Part shown: piece after piece, positions 1-9,797 of the stretch
How positions within the stretch are numbered: position 1 is the first letter of the stretch
How the letters are laid out: each line of letters begins with the position of its first letter
Assembly: GCA_000987045.1 (NCBI GenBank)
Contig: LAKY01000050.1
Location: 62,001-126,000, forward strand
Reading direction: 5' to 3'
From: Clostridiales bacterium PH28_bin88
GTDB lineage: Bacteria; Bacillota; PH28-bin88
Length of the DNA stretch: 64,000 nt
Position numbers and translations under genes: made by a program
The notes under the pieces: generated by a model
What the model was told of the DNA's origin: nothing
Databases searched by the model: none
The model's input: only the letters and a program-made list of their open reading frames with translations

Positions 1-743
1 CAGGAGGGCCCGCCTGGTCTCAGCCTGTCCCGCCCAAACCAGGTACCAACACCTATGTGTTCGACTACGCCAACCTGATCGATCCCGCGGCCCGGGAAGA
101 GATCAGCGGGGTGGCGGCTGCCCTGGACCGGGCCACCAAGGCCCAGGTGGTGGTGGTAACCGTCAATGGGCTGGTGGGTAAGCCTATCGAGGAGTATGCC
201 CTGGAACTGTTCCGGACGTGGGGTATAGGTGACCAGGAGAAGAACAATGGGGTACTGCTGCTGGTGGACCGGGAGCGTCTTGAGGCCGGCCAGAGCGGCA
301 AGGTGCGCATCGAGGTGGGCTACGGGTTGGAGGGGGCTATCCCAGACGGCAAGGCCGGCCGGATACTGGACCAGTACGTGCTGCCGCTGTGGCAGCAGGG
401 CCGGGTGTCCGAAGGGATCCGGCAGGGGTTTTTGGCCCTGGCCGCGGAGGTGGCCAGGGAATACCAGGTGGACCTATCCAGCCAGGACCTGGCCCCGCTG
501 CGGACCGCCCCTCAGGTGCAGGATGAGGGCATTCCCATCGGGACCATTATCCTGATCCTGATTATTCTTTTCATCCTTTTCGGTGGCGGAAGGGGATCCC
601 GGCGCCGGCGTTACTTTGGCGGGCCTTTCTTTGGCGGCTTCGGTGGCTTTGGCGGCTCTGGCCGTGGAGGTGGCTTTGGCGGCGGCGGGTTTGGCGGTGG
701 ATTCGGCGGTGGGTCTTCCGGCGGCGGAGGGGCCAGCCGGTGA
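1..743 (+). CDS. TPM-domain (YgcG-like) membrane protein, 5' end cut by window
   Basis: The reading frame is open from the first bases (frame 3) and reads a proline-rich linker into the TPM-domain opening, with residues Y-V-F-D-Y-A-N-L around position 54. The GTG at 57 is therefore internal, and the true start and probable signal peptide lie upstream of the window. The TPM domain covers roughly codons 19-165 and contains the expected NNGVLLLV strand and a VGYGLEG turn. A single membrane helix follows (IPIGTIILILIILFILFGG), then a basic patch and a Gly/Phe/Ser-rich tail ending GGGGASR, typical of bacterial TPM (DUF477) proteins. Known members are membrane-anchored with the TPM domain outside the cell; some act in photosystem repair or as phosphatase-like proteins, but the function here is unknown. 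A terminator follows at 838. Confidence 0.85.
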   Translation, partial: GGPAWSQPVPPKPGTNTYVFDYANLIDPAAREEISGVAAALDRATKAQVVVVTVNGLVGKPIEEYALELFRTWGIGDQEKNNGVLLLVDRERLEAGQSGKVRIEVGYGLEGAIPDGKAGRILDQYVLPLWQQGRVSEGIRQGFLALAAEVAREYQVDLSSQDLAPLRTAPQVQDEGIPIGTIILILIILFILFGGGRGSRRRRYFGGPFFGGFGGFGGSGRGGGFGGGGFGGGFGGGSSGGGGASR

Positions 744-787
744 AATCGGAAGTGAGAAGTTGGAAGTCGGAAGTCGGAAATCAGAAG
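743..787. repeat. Low-complexity heptamer-like tract (GGAAGTC units)
   Basis: Directly after the stop codon the DNA repeats near-identical units of GGAAGTC/GAAGTTG. The same style of tract recurs in several other intergenic spacers of this window, at 15838, 17868, 32567 and 42165. No coding potential is seen. Confidence 0.6.
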
Positions 788-837
788 AGAAAATGATACT
801 CCGCGTCCGAGTGGGAGCCAGGTATCTCGAAACAACG

Positions 838-876
838 ACAACCCCATCATCGAAGGTGAAGGGGGTTGTTTTTTTC
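838..876 (+). terminator. Rho-independent terminator
   Basis: Arms ACAACCCC (838-845) and GGGGTTGT (862-869) form an 8-bp stem. It runs into seven or more T residues, closing the TPM-protein transcript. Confidence 0.8.
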
Positions 877-963
877 TCATGATAAAACTAAAATGCTTTA
901 CTTCGATAGAATTCGGTCAAAAATATTCATGTAGGAAAACGTACGCTTTAGGGGGAGGATACC

Positions 964-1620
964 ATGAAACAATCAGCCGGTAGGCTACTTGTGTCAGGCT
1001 TGGCCGCTCTGGCCGGCGGCATTTTGTTTGCGATAGTGACCCTGTTCCACCCTCCTTTGACCAATCCCTGGGCAGGCGGGCATGGGCTTAATGAAGTGGC
1101 CAGATCTGGTACATGGATGTGGGACCACAGCTTGATGGTGGTGGCCATGACCCTTTGGCTGGTGGGGCTGGCCGGGGGAGAGGCCTGGTTCCGGAAAGAG
1201 GGTGCCGCGCCCCGTAACGCGGCGCGGCTGTTTATCGCGGCCCTGGCCATGTGGCTCCTGATCCTGACTGTCGAACTGGGGGTAATCCCTCCCATCGTAC
1301 GGGCCATGGAGAAAGGCGCCGGCACCGGTTTGCGGGTGGTGGGGGAGGTCATGTTTACCTTCGCCCTCCTGGGAGGATATTTTGCCATGGCGCTGGTCTG
1401 GCTGGGTGTGGCGCTCCTGGGCTGGAGCATGACACAGGAGGCCGGCTTTACCTGGTTTCCCACCTGGGGGTTCATCAGTGGGGCGGCCGGGATGGCGGGC
1501 ATTGCTTTGTCCCTGTGGAAGCCGGCCTTCGCCTTAATCGTTCTCGTCCTTACCTCGATACCGCCGTACCTCTGGACGCTATTTTTAGCGTGGAAAATGC
1601 TGAGGGGGGCCTGGATTTAG
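964..1620 (+). CDS. Polytopic membrane protein of unknown function
   Basis: This 218-residue protein starts at an ATG with a strong GGGGGAGG site about 5 nt upstream. It has about six hydrophobic helices, near residues 8-28, 55-72, 85-108, 128-155, 165-182 and 187-210. Short polar loops separate them, one carrying RKEGAAPRNAAR. I do not recognise a family. The sequence lacks any obvious catalytic motif or conserved charged residues inside the helices. It is flanked by a terminator upstream and by a deoC remnant downstream, so it appears to be monocistronic. An integral inner-membrane location is clear; the role is unknown. Confidence 0.75.
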   Translation: MKQSAGRLLVSGLAALAGGILFAIVTLFHPPLTNPWAGGHGLNEVARSGTWMWDHSLMVVAMTLWLVGLAGGEAWFRKEGAAPRNAARLFIAALAMWLLILTVELGVIPPIVRAMEKGAGTGLRVVGEVMFTFALLGGYFAMALVWLGVALLGWSMTQEAGFTWFPTWGFISGAAGMAGIALSLWKPAFALIVLVLTSIPPYLWTLFLAWKMLRGAWI

Positions 1621-1812
1621 CTTTTACGACCAGAGGGACAACGTGTTGAAGACAACCATTGCGCGGCAGGGATTTGCAGGTTGGGGGTCGAAGTGTACAG
1701 TATTAAACGGAGACAGGAGTGAGCATGAGCCGGGGCGTTACCTTCCATCAACCGGCAAAGCCCGGCGAAGGATTTACGCCGGGCTCGGTAATCCGCTCAT
1801 TGTACTCTATAG
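1621..1812. other. Non-coding spacer with a 9-bp hairpin
   Basis: No convincing gene is seen here. A perfect stem-loop lies at 1759-1785, with arms AGCCCGGCG and CGCCGGGCT, and has no T-run. A 118-codon ORF at 1719-2075 crosses this spacer in another frame. I reject it because the deoC remnant explains the conserved part of the sequence. Confidence 0.5.
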
Positions 1813-1983
1813 GCGCTGATGCGGCGGGCGGTGGGAGCCGGCCTGGGGGTCAAGGCCTCCGGTGGAATTCGTACATTGGAGACCCTGTTGGAGATGGTGG
1901 CGGCAGGGGCAAACCGTATCGGGTCCAGTTCCGGGGTCACTATCCTGCAGGCAGTCCCGCCGGAAGGTATCACCAGGCCCTAA
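1813..1983 (+). pseudogene. deoC: C-terminal remnant of deoxyribose-phosphate aldolase
   Basis: Read from 1813, this frame gives [20 protein letters not shown], then [20 protein letters not shown] and GVTIL, ending at TAA. This is the hallmark C-terminal region of DeoC: the VKASGGIR strand followed by the GA.RIG.SSG phosphate-binding segment. Only 56 codons survive. An in-frame TAG immediately precedes 1813, and no upstream frame supplies the catalytic Lys region or the rest of the barrel. There is no ribosome binding site. DeoC cleaves deoxyribose 5-phosphate to acetaldehyde and glyceraldehyde 3-phosphate; this fragment cannot. I am confident of the family and of the truncation; the cause of the loss is unknown. 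Confidence 0.8.
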
Positions 1984-2041
1984 TCCGCATTTTTCAGGGC
2001 TGTTCTATGGGGATAAGCCCATTTCTAATTATTTTTTTACC

Positions 2042-2071
2042 TTGCTCTCATCTTATTTTAAGGTTTATAAT
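2042..2071 (+). promoter_or_regulatory. Sigma-A-type promoter of htrA
   Basis: TTGCTC (2042-2047) and TATAAT (2066-2071) are separated by 18 nt. They lie in an AT-rich stretch about 58 nt upstream of the htrA start, which has its own AAGGAGG site at 2116-2122. Confidence 0.7.
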
Positions 2072-2128
2072 TTAAAATCAAGGTAGCACGTCAATAATTT
2101 AATTACGGAATAGATAAGGAGGTTTGTT

Positions 2129-3331
2129 ATGGAACGCAGTTTGCATCGTACGCTTGTCATGGCGGTGGTGGCCGCCTTTGTTCTGGGCGTGGTACTGGCC
2201 GGGGGCGTGTTTTACATCTCGGGATTTGATGCCAAGGCGGCGCCCGCACCTGAAGGGACTGCGACCCAGACTCCTGCCGCCAACGCGGTTTATAACCAGG
2301 AGCAGGTGGCGGCACTCGTACCCCCGGGTATGGGACCGGATACCATCGCGGACATGGTGGCCAAGGCGGGGCCCGCGGTAGTCAAGGTGGTGGCCTATTC
2401 GGAATCGCAGCGGGGTAACGTGCACGACCCGTTCCTCAACGACCCCTTCTTTCGCCAGTTCTTTGGCGATAGAATTCCCTTCGACACCCAACCCCGGGTA
2501 ACGCAGGGCATGGGTTCAGGGTTTATCATCACCCCGGACGGGTACATTCTCACCAATGAACACGTGGTTAACGGCGCCAGCAAAATCGAGGTTGTGATAT
2601 CGGGGAAAGAAAACCCTTTCCCCGCCGAATTGATAGGTTCCGACTTCGACCTGGACTTGGCGGTGTTGAAGATCAAGGCCGGTGAGCAACTGCCCACCTT
2701 GGAACTGGGCGACTCCGACCAGATCCGGGTCGGCAACTGGGTGATCGCCATCGGTAACCCCATGGGGATGGATCATACCGTGACAGTAGGGGTGGTCAGC
2801 TACAAAGGGCGGGAGGTCGATGTGGAGGAGCGGCACTTCAAGAGCCTGCTGCAGACCGACGCCTCCATCAACCCCGGTAACAGCGGTGGTCCTTTGTTAA
2901 ACCTGGAAGGGAAAGTGATCGGCATCAACAACGCCATTAACGCCCAGGCCCAGGGAATTGGCTTCGCCATTCCGAGCAATACGGTAAAGTCGGTGCTCAA
3001 AGACTTGATGGAAAAGGGCAGGGTGATCCGCCCCTGGCTGGGAGTGGGCATCCAGGAGGTCACGGATGAACTGGCCCAGTATTTCGGCCTGAACAAGGCT
3101 GAGGGAGCCATCATCTCCAACGTGGTTTCCGGCAGCCCGGCGGATAAAGCCGGCCTGCGCCGCGGCGACGTCGTCCTTGAATTCGCCGGGAAATCCATCA
3201 AGAACCCTGACGACCTGGTAGAGGCCATCCAGGGCACCCCCATCGGGAAGAAGGTCGTGGCCCTTGTTTTCCGCGACAAGCAGACCCAGTACGTTACTAT
3301 AGTGATCGGTGAAAAGGGCAAGACTGACTAA
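2129..3331 (+). CDS. htrA: HtrA/DegP-family serine protease, membrane anchored
   Basis: This is a surface-exposed quality-control protease of 400 residues. Residues 10-32 form an uncleaved signal anchor, followed by a low-complexity Ala/Pro linker. The trypsin-like domain covers about 75-290, with the triad visible as His145 (LTNEHVV), Asp176 (DLDLAVLKI) and Ser252 (NPGNSGGPL). One PDZ domain (about 300-393) begins at WLGVGIQE and binds unfolded C-termini. The single PDZ and N-terminal anchor match the HtrA/YkdA type of Firmicutes. The ATG start follows AAGGAGG at 7 nt. The gene appears monocistronic, with its own promoter at 2042 and a terminator at 3383. Family members degrade or refold misfolded proteins at the outer face of the membrane. 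Confidence 0.95.
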   Translation: MERSLHRTLVMAVVAAFVLGVVLAGGVFYISGFDAKAAPAPEGTATQTPAANAVYNQEQVAALVPPGMGPDTIADMVAKAGPAVVKVVAYSESQRGNVHDPFLNDPFFRQFFGDRIPFDTQPRVTQGMGSGFIITPDGYILTNEHVVNGASKIEVVISGKENPFPAELIGSDFDLDLAVLKIKAGEQLPTLELGDSDQIRVGNWVIAIGNPMGMDHTVTVGVVSYKGREVDVEERHFKSLLQTDASINPGNSGGPLLNLEGKVIGINNAINAQAQGIGFAIPSNTVKSVLKDLMEKGRVIRPWLGVGIQEVTDELAQYFGLNKAEGAIISNVVSGSPADKAGLRRGDVVLEFAGKSIKNPDDLVEAIQGTPIGKKVVALVFRDKQTQYVTIVIGEKGKTD

Positions 3332-3382
3332 ACATCCCATCGCAATAGATTTTATGTGAAAAACTATGAAACTCTCCGTTGG

Positions 3383-3408
3383 AATCGGCCAATATGGCCG
3401 ATTTCTTT
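3383..3408 (+). terminator. Rho-independent terminator after htrA
   Basis: Perfect 8-bp stem AATCGGCC / GGCCGATT (3383-3390 and 3396-3403) with loop AATAT, followed by a T-rich tail. Confidence 0.75.
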
Positions 3409-3621
3409 CCCATCAGATGGTGTCTTTTGCGCTTCCGAATTGTTGGTAAGGCACAAGGATTTGTATCACCCTCTTCATTTCTTACCTAGTGCTTATGGCA
3501 ACCAAACTGTATATCAAGCATTGACCAGAATGGAGGAATTTGTTGTTAGGCCTAGAATAATGTTGATGTAGATTATTGCAGGAATTAGGTAGCTTTTTAT
3601 GGAAATATATGGGGTGATATC

Positions 3622-3996
3622 GTGGATTTACGGGAGTGTCAGGAGGTTGCTGATGCCAGAGCAACCGAGGCGTCGTGCCTGTTTACCGGTAATTATTGTC
3701 ACGGAGCAATTTACCTGATTGGCTATTCTGTTGAAGTGCTGTTAAAGGCACTGTTATTGAAACGTTATGGTAATTTCCCAAATATCCATGATTTGATTGA
3801 GTTATTTCAGAAGAATGGAATTAATAGTCATTTTTATGCTCAGGAAAAATGGGAAAACGAATTTGTAAACCTGCGCCGGGAAGTGGAGATGCGTTACCGA
3901 GCTAATGATTTCTCTAACTGGCATTACGATGATGTGGCTCAGCTTTACAGAGCTGCCGGCCGGCTGGTGAAGAAATTGAAAGGGAGGCTACTATGA
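3622..3996 (+). CDS. HEPN-domain protein of an accessory (conflict-type) locus
   Basis: This 124-residue all-helical protein starts at GTG after GGGGTGAT. The segment from G23 to L61 matches the HEPN fold signature: a Tyr/Ala helix, then GYSVEVLLKALLLK, a short linker and IHDLIEL. Many HEPN proteins are metal-independent RNases with an R-X4-6-H motif. Here the nearest candidates (R48/H56 and R93/H101) have seven intervening residues, so catalysis is uncertain and a non-catalytic partner role is possible. The stop codon is 1 nt from the start of the 876-residue NTPase, so the two genes are almost certainly co-translated. Base composition is visibly more AT-rich than the flanking htrA and uvrA genes, suggesting horizontal acquisition. 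Confidence 0.75.
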   Translation: MDLRECQEVADARATEASCLFTGNYCHGAIYLIGYSVEVLLKALLLKRYGNFPNIHDLIELFQKNGINSHFYAQEKWENEFVNLRREVEMRYRANDFSNWHYDDVAQLYRAAGRLVKKLKGRLL

Positions 3997-3997
3997 T

Positions 3998-6628
3998 ATG
4001 GGTATCAATATTGAGGAGATAAAGAAAAAAATTACAAATGTTTGGCCGGATGCGAAGGTAATTGTCCAAACCAACACTGTTAGCGGTTATAACGTGAAGG
4101 TTGTCAGTAATCAATTTAAAGGGATCCAGATGTCCCAAAGAAATAAATTAATCACAGGCTTACTACCGGATCTGGAACTTGCTTTTCTGGAAACGCTTAC
4201 TGAAGAAGAAGACCATCTTTTTGGTACCGATTTATCTGATTTAGCACCAGAGGATTATCCTTTATGGGCTGAAGTAACGATGGCCGGACCCCAGAGATAT
4301 GGGGCCGAATCGCCTAGTTTATTCGGACAGACGGACGATGAACCATCCCGTCCGATCATTACTACGTTTTATTCCATCAAGGGTGGTGTTGGCCGTACAA
4401 CCGCTTTGGCATATACTGCATATTGGCTGGCCAGTAAAGGTTATTCGGTGATAACCATCGACATGGACTTAGAAGCGCCGGGTCTGAAGGATTTCTTCGG
4501 CAGTCAAACCGAAGTTGGTCCTCTGGCATTCGAAGGATTAGTAGGACTTTTTCATGAGATTGAATCCAACTCAGGTATCAATGTAAAGGACTACATGATC
4601 AGGGTTGACGGTAAGGAGTTATACTGTTTACCTGCTGGTAATGTCTCCAAATCATATGTCCAGTTACTCAGAGATATCAAGTTTGATCGATATTACCGAC
4701 TAGCAATCAACCCTTTAAGAAAACTGATCGATTTGATCAAACAACAAATGGAACCAGACGTAATCCTGGTTGACGCCAGAACTGGCATTGCTGAATTGAA
4801 TGCGCCTCTGTTATTTGATTTAGCTGATATTGCTGTGATCCTGTTTTTCCCTCATCCCCAGGCAAAATCAACCTTCGAATTGCTAATTTCGGCATTATTA
4901 AGCAGCAAGAACAAAAGAGGAGTTATACCTCAACCGCGGTTTGTGATAACACCTGTCCCGCCAAGTGATCAAAACCAAAGGATTTATAAGAAAGGCATTG
5001 AATGGGTTGAAGAAGTGGCCAGCCGTATACGGGATTTAAATAATGATCCGGAGATGGAAACGTTTATTTCAAACGAGGTAACTGCTGAAATCAAGTATGA
5101 TGAGGCCATTGCTTTTTCAGACTCTGTTATTAAGAACCAACATGCAATAATGTCTAAGTACAGAGCAATTTCCGAGTGGATTGAGAAGTATCTGGACAAA
5201 GGAAAAGAAGTCGATGTGTCTACGTTTTCCCTGCAAGAAAAAATGAAAATCTTGCGTTCATTGGAGTTTTCAACCGGCAAAGCAGAAGAACAAAAGGATT
5301 TGGTTAAATTCTTTATAAAAACGGAGGATTACTTCAAAACATTAGATCAACGAACGGTATTGATCGTTGGAAGAAAAGGTACTGGCAAAACCGCTCTGTT
5401 TAAGATGCTTTTGGAAGGGCACTATCTCCGTGACATTACTTACAAAGACATAGAAGCCTTTGCTATCATGGCGCCACCCGAAATGAGGAAAGACAAGTGG
5501 TATTTGGAAAAAGAATCTTTCCGCGCAATTGAGAAGCACCTCTTTGAACATGACCAAAACTGGTCAGGCTTTTGGGGAGCGTATATCCTGATCCGGTTGT
5601 GTCTCCAGTTTGAATTTATGACAGGAATTGAAGAATTGGACCATCTAGTTGAAGATCTAAAAGCCCGAGCAACTCAAGTGCAACTAGTAGAAACCCTGAA
5701 GAGGTTTGTAACTTACCCCAATTTTAGCTTGATTCTAAACGATAAGTTGAGAGATTGCGATGACAGATTAGAAAAGATGTTGTACCTTTTGTTTGACGGT
5801 TTGGATACCGGTTTTGGATCGGAGGCAAAAGACCTTGCCAGGCGGATTGACGCCATCAAGGGGCTATTCCAGTTCTGGTATGAAGTTAAAGCGTCTTTAA
5901 ACCAGATCCGTTTTAAAATTTTTCTGCGAAAAGATATCTGGGACAGGATCTTGTTCCAAAACAAGTCTCATATTTGGGGGCAAGATATCAGACTCACATG
6001 GGATCAAGTCAATTTTCTCAAGACCATCTGCAAACAAGCTCTTCAAAGCGATGAATTAGGAGATTATCTCAGAAAAAGCTGGGATGACTTTCCCGACAAT
6101 AACGACAGTAACATCGAAGAATGGGATGCCTTGGATGTTGAACGCCTGATAAATGTCCTGGTTGGGGAACGAATGAAGGGAGGGAACACAACATTTACAA
6201 AAAACTGGATATGGAATCGCCTGGGTGACGGCAAAGGGGATCGAAGTCCCAGGTTTCTCTTTCAATTACTACTGGTGGCGAAGGAAGAGGAAGAAAAGAC
6301 ATTAAAAAGTGAAAGAACTCCTTATCTTCGTTCACTTATTCGCCCGAGAATGCTGGTTCTTGCCCTGCAGAGGGTTTCGGAAGAGGCGATAGGTGCTTTG
6401 ATGGAAGAGTACCCGGAGTTGATCGACTTTACGGAAAAGTGTTTGAAAGGAAATCAATCACCGTTCTTTACTTCGGAAATCAGCAGAGAATTCCAAGATG
6501 TAATAGAAGGGGCCAGGGAAGCGGGGCTGATCTATGCTTACGAGGAGGAAGAAGGTAACACCAGTCGTTATGCGGTTCCGGATTTATATCTCAAAGGGTT
6601 AAACATGACTCGTAAAGGCCAGGCGTAG
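3998..6628 (+). CDS. BolA-like / KGGVGR ATPase / Sll1717-type P-loop ATPase fusion
   Basis: This 876-residue protein has three parts. Residues 1-65 resemble a BolA-type fold: an IKKKI-WPDAKV start and then [17 protein letters not shown], which recalls the BolA VVS..F.G....RH segment. Residues 118-400 form a MinD/ParA-type ATPase with deviant Walker A KGGVGRTT (128-135), the DMDLEAPGL switch (155-163) and ILVDARTG (256-263); the lysine-then-Arg arrangement defines the 'KGGVGR-motif variant' ATPases. Residues about 420-870 form a second P-loop ATPase with GRKGTGKT (458-465) and an acidic Walker B (LYLLFDGLD, about 595-603), resembling the Sll1717-type ATPase family. AGGGAGG precedes the ATG. 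It lies 1 nt after the HEPN gene, in an AT-rich island bounded by hairpins. A defence or conflict function is inferred; the domain reading rests on motifs alone. Confidence 0.8.
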   Translation: MGINIEEIKKKITNVWPDAKVIVQTNTVSGYNVKVVSNQFKGIQMSQRNKLITGLLPDLELAFLETLTEEEDHLFGTDLSDLAPEDYPLWAEVTMAGPQRYGAESPSLFGQTDDEPSRPIITTFYSIKGGVGRTTALAYTAYWLASKGYSVITIDMDLEAPGLKDFFGSQTEVGPLAFEGLVGLFHEIESNSGINVKDYMIRVDGKELYCLPAGNVSKSYVQLLRDIKFDRYYRLAINPLRKLIDLIKQQMEPDVILVDARTGIAELNAPLLFDLADIAVILFFPHPQAKSTFELLISALLSSKNKRGVIPQPRFVITPVPPSDQNQRIYKKGIEWVEEVASRIRDLNNDPEMETFISNEVTAEIKYDEAIAFSDSVIKNQHAIMSKYRAISEWIEKYLDKGKEVDVSTFSLQEKMKILRSLEFSTGKAEEQKDLVKFFIKTEDYFKTLDQRTVLIVGRKGTGKTALFKMLLEGHYLRDITYKDIEAFAIMAPPEMRKDKWYLEKESFRAIEKHLFEHDQNWSGFWGAYILIRLCLQFEFMTGIEELDHLVEDLKARATQVQLVETLKRFVTYPNFSLILNDKLRDCDDRLEKMLYLLFDGLDTGFGSEAKDLARRIDAIKGLFQFWYEVKASLNQIRFKIFLRKDIWDRILFQNKSHIWGQDIRLTWDQVNFLKTICKQALQSDELGDYLRKSWDDFPDNNDSNIEEWDALDVERLINVLVGERMKGGNTTFTKNWIWNRLGDGKGDRSPRFLFQLLLVAKEEEEKTLKSERTPYLRSLIRPRMLVLALQRVSEEAIGALMEEYPELIDFTEKCLKGNQSPFFTSEISREFQDVIEGAREAGLIYAYEEEEGNTSRYAVPDLYLKGLNMTRKGQA

Positions 6629-6672
6629 CAGGCATAGACAGGGGCTGTAGAGCATTTGTCAACAACAAAGTC

Positions 6673-6705
6673 GGGGCAGTACTGACCGAACATGTGTACT
6701 GCCCC
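6673..6705 (+). terminator. 10-bp inverted repeat closing the island and framing the uvrA operator
   Basis: GGGGCAGTAC (6673-6682) pairs perfectly with GTACTGCCCC (6696-6705) across a 13-nt loop. There is little U-run, so it may be a weak terminator. It also encloses the putative LexA box. Confidence 0.5.
6687..6700 (+). promoter_or_regulatory. Putative LexA (SOS) box and uvrA promoter
   Basis: CGAACATGTGTACT matches the Gram-positive SOS box CGAACRNRYGTTCG except for one core base (GTAC in place of GTTC) and the outer end. A perfect -10 TATAAT follows at 6718-6723, so the box overlaps the expected -35 region. Repression of uvrA by LexA is the natural reading. Confidence 0.6.
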
Positions 6706-6762
6706 TTATCATTGTGGTATAATAGACGTAGTTTTTTGGAGTATCGCACTGGAGGAAATTTC

Positions 6763-9630
6763 ATGTCCAAAGACAAGATTATTGTTAAGGGCGCACGGGC
6801 CCACAACCTGAAAAACCTGGATGTGGAGATCCCCCGGGACCGGATGGTGGTGATTACCGGCCTGTCGGGTTCCGGCAAGTCCTCCCTGGCCTTTGACACC
6901 ATCTACGCGGAGGGGCAGCGGCGGTACGTGGAATCCCTCTCTGCCTACGCCCGGCAGTTCCTGGGCCAGATGGACAAGCCGGACGTGGACTACATCGAGG
7001 GTTTGAGCCCGGCCATTTCCATCGACCAGAAGACCACCAGCCGGAATCCCCGCTCCACCGTGGGTACGGTGACGGAGATCTACGACTACCTGCGGCTGTT
7101 GTTCGCCCGGGCGGGCCGGGCCCACTGTCCCCAGTGCGGGCGGGCCATCACCCGGCAGACTGTTTCCCAGATGGTAGACGCGCTGCTGGCCTACCCGGAG
7201 CGTACCCGCCTGCAGATCCTGGCTCCCCTGGTGCGGGGCCGCAAGGGAGAGCACCAGAAGGTGCTGGAGGAAGCCCGCAAGCAGGGGTACGCCCGGGTGC
7301 GGGTGGACGGCGAGATCCGGGAACTCTCCGCGGAGATCAGCCTGGAAAAGAATAAGAAGCACACCATCGAGGTGGTGGTCGACCGCATCGTTGTCCGGGA
7401 AGGGGTGGACAAGCGGCTGGCCGATTCCCTGGAAACCGCCCTGGGACTGGCCGGAGGCAGCGTGGTGGTGGACGTGGCGGAACAGGAAGAGCTGGTGTTC
7501 AGCGAGCACTTCGCCTGCGTGGAGTGCGGCATCAGCCTGCCGGAAATCGCTCCCCGCATGTTTTCCTTTAACAGCCCCTACGGCGCCTGTCCCGAATGCA
7601 CGGGCCTGGGGTTCAAGCTGGAGGTGGACCCGGACCTGGTCATCCCAGACCCCAGGTTGTCCCTGGCCCAGGGTGCTGTCGTCCCGTGGGCGGGCAGCAC
7701 GGGGATGTATTACCCGATGATCCTCCGGTCGCTGGCGGAGCACCTGGGCTTCAGCCTGGATACCCCGGTGAACCGGCTGGCGCCGGAACACCTGCACGCA
7801 ATTCTCCACGGGACCGTCGGGGAGAAGATCACCATCAGGCATGTCACTGCCGCGGGGCGGGAGCACACCTACCAGGCTCCCTTTGAAGGGGTCATCCCCT
7901 ACCTGGCCCGGCGCTACAAGGAGTCCCAGTCCGACTACGCCCGGGAAGAGATCGAGCAGTACATGAGCGCCCGCTTGTGCCCGGCCTGCAAAGGCGCGCG
8001 ACTGAAGCCCGAAAGCCTGGCGGTGCTGGTAGGCGGTAAAAATATCCACCAGGTTACCGAATTCTCCGTGGGTGAAGCCCGGCGTTTTTTCGCCGGGCTG
8101 GGACTCACCGAACGGGAACAGATCATCGCCCGCCAGATCCTGAAGGAGGTGCTGGCCCGGCTGGGGTTCCTGGAGAACGTGGGGCTGGACTACCTCACTC
8201 TCAGCCGTGCCGCCGGGACCCTCTCGGGGGGCGAGGCCCAGCGCATCCGGCTGGCCACCCAGATCGGATCCAGCCTGGTAGGGGTACTGTACATTTTGGA
8301 CGAGCCCAGCATCGGCCTGCACCAGCGGGATAACGCCAGGCTGATCGACACCTTGTTGAGTTTACGGGACCTGGGCAACACCGTGCTGGTGGTGGAGCAC
8401 GACGAGGAAACCATGCGGGCGGCGGACCACATCATCGACATCGGGCCCGGGGCAGGTGCCCACGGGGGCCGGGTGGTGGCCGCCGGTACGGTGGAGGATA
8501 TCATGGCCTGCCCCGATTCCGTCACCGGGCAGTACTTGAGCGGGCTCAAGCGGATCCCCCTGCCCGCGGTTCGGCGGCCCGGTAACGGCAAGTGGCTGGA
8601 AATCCGCGGGGCGCGGGAGCACAACCTGCAGGACCTGGACGTGCGCATCCCCCTGGGACTCTTTGTCTGTGTCACCGGCGTTTCCGGTTCCGGCAAGAGC
8701 ACCCTGGTGAACGAAGTCCTCTACAAGCGGTTGGCCCAGGACCTGCACGGGACCAAGACCAAACCGGGAGATCACGACGGGATCCTTGGGCTGGATTATC
8801 TTGACAAGGTGATCGAAGTGGACCAGTCTCCCATCGGCCGCACCCCCAGGTCCAACCCCGCCACCTATACCGGGGTTTTTGACGATATCCGGGCGGTATT
8901 CGCCCAGGTGCCCGAGGCCCGGGCCCGAGGCTACAAGCCCGGCCGGTTCAGCTTTAACGTCAAGGGAGGCCGGTGCGAGGCCTGCCACGGCGACGGCATC
9001 ATCAAGATCGAAATGCACTTCCTGCCGGATGTCTACGTCCCCTGTGAGGTATGCAAGGGACAGCGGTACAACCGGGAGACCCTGGAGGTCAAGTACAAGG
9101 GGAAGACCATCGCCCAGGTGCTGGACATGACCATCGATGAGGCGGTGGAGTTCTTCCAGCCCATCCCCCGGATCCACCGCCGGCTGACGACCTTGCAGGA
9201 CGTGGGCCTGGGATACATGCGCCTGGGCCAGCCGGCCACCACCCTGTCCGGCGGTGAGGCCCAGCGGGTGAAGCTGGCGACAGAACTGTCCCGGCGCACC
9301 AACGGCAAGACCCTGTACATCCTGGACGAACCGACCACCGGCCTGCACATGGCGGACATCCACCGCCTCTTGAAGATCCTCCAGCGGCTGGTGGACAACG
9401 GGGACACGGTGCTGGTAATCGAGCACAACCTGGATGTGATCAAAACCGCCGATTACATCATCGACCTGGGTCCGGAGGGGGGTCACCGGGGAGGGCTGGT
9501 AGTGGCTACCGGTACTCCGGAAGAGGTGGCCCGGGTGGAGGCCTCCTACACCGGACGGTACTTGCGCCCGGTGCTGGCCCGTACCCGGTCCAGCGCCACG
9601 ACGGAACCGGCGGAAGCTTTTTTGGTCTGA
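6763..9630 (+). CDS. uvrA: Excinuclease ABC subunit A
   Basis: This DNA-damage recognition ATPase of nucleotide excision repair has 955 residues. The ATG at 6763 follows GGAGG and gives the standard [16 protein letters not shown] opening; the longer frame upstream lacks a ribosome site. Both ABC modules are intact: Walker [10 protein letters not shown] (33-41) and GVSGSGKST in the second half, with signatures [13 protein letters not shown] and [13 protein letters not shown]. The zinc-binding cysteines are present as CPQCG, CVECG...CPEC, CPACKG and, near the C-terminus, CEACHG...CEVC. UvrA2 loads UvrB onto lesions; uvrB is not in this window, while uvrC lies 0.7 kb downstream. A probable SOS box and TATAAT lie just upstream, implying damage induction. 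Confidence 0.98.
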   Translation: MSKDKIIVKGARAHNLKNLDVEIPRDRMVVITGLSGSGKSSLAFDTIYAEGQRRYVESLSAYARQFLGQMDKPDVDYIEGLSPAISIDQKTTSRNPRSTVGTVTEIYDYLRLLFARAGRAHCPQCGRAITRQTVSQMVDALLAYPERTRLQILAPLVRGRKGEHQKVLEEARKQGYARVRVDGEIRELSAEISLEKNKKHTIEVVVDRIVVREGVDKRLADSLETALGLAGGSVVVDVAEQEELVFSEHFACVECGISLPEIAPRMFSFNSPYGACPECTGLGFKLEVDPDLVIPDPRLSLAQGAVVPWAGSTGMYYPMILRSLAEHLGFSLDTPVNRLAPEHLHAILHGTVGEKITIRHVTAAGREHTYQAPFEGVIPYLARRYKESQSDYAREEIEQYMSARLCPACKGARLKPESLAVLVGGKNIHQVTEFSVGEARRFFAGLGLTEREQIIARQILKEVLARLGFLENVGLDYLTLSRAAGTLSGGEAQRIRLATQIGSSLVGVLYILDEPSIGLHQRDNARLIDTLLSLRDLGNTVLVVEHDEETMRAADHIIDIGPGAGAHGGRVVAAGTVEDIMACPDSVTGQYLSGLKRIPLPAVRRPGNGKWLEIRGAREHNLQDLDVRIPLGLFVCVTGVSGSGKSTLVNEVLYKRLAQDLHGTKTKPGDHDGILGLDYLDKVIEVDQSPIGRTPRSNPATYTGVFDDIRAVFAQVPEARARGYKPGRFSFNVKGGRCEACHGDGIIKIEMHFLPDVYVPCEVCKGQRYNRETLEVKYKGKTIAQVLDMTIDEAVEFFQPIPRIHRRLTTLQDVGLGYMRLGQPATTLSGGEAQRVKLATELSRRTNGKTLYILDEPTTGLHMADIHRLLKILQRLVDNGDTVLVIEHNLDVIKTADYIIDLGPEGGHRGGLVVATGTPEEVARVEASYTGRYLRPVLARTRSSATTEPAEAFLV

Positions 9631-9797
9631 AGTTGGAGACAGTTCGGGATTTCCTGGGCGAGGAAATAATGAGACTCATGGTCTTGATTGGGTCTATCTC
9701 TCATGGTATCAAAATTTTCTCGCTGTAAGCCGGAAATGGCAGGATATTCCCTCCCTCCCGTCGAAACCAATCAGGAGTATAATGGGAGGTGGGGGTT

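Noticed and set aside
1719-2075. 118-codon ORF upstream of htrA
   Set aside because: The conserved signal in this DNA is in another frame (deoC remnant); this frame runs into the htrA promoter.
6709-8322. Very long reverse-strand ORF (537 codons) opposite uvrA
   Set aside because: It is a shadow frame of GC-rich uvrA codons with no ribosome site or family similarity.
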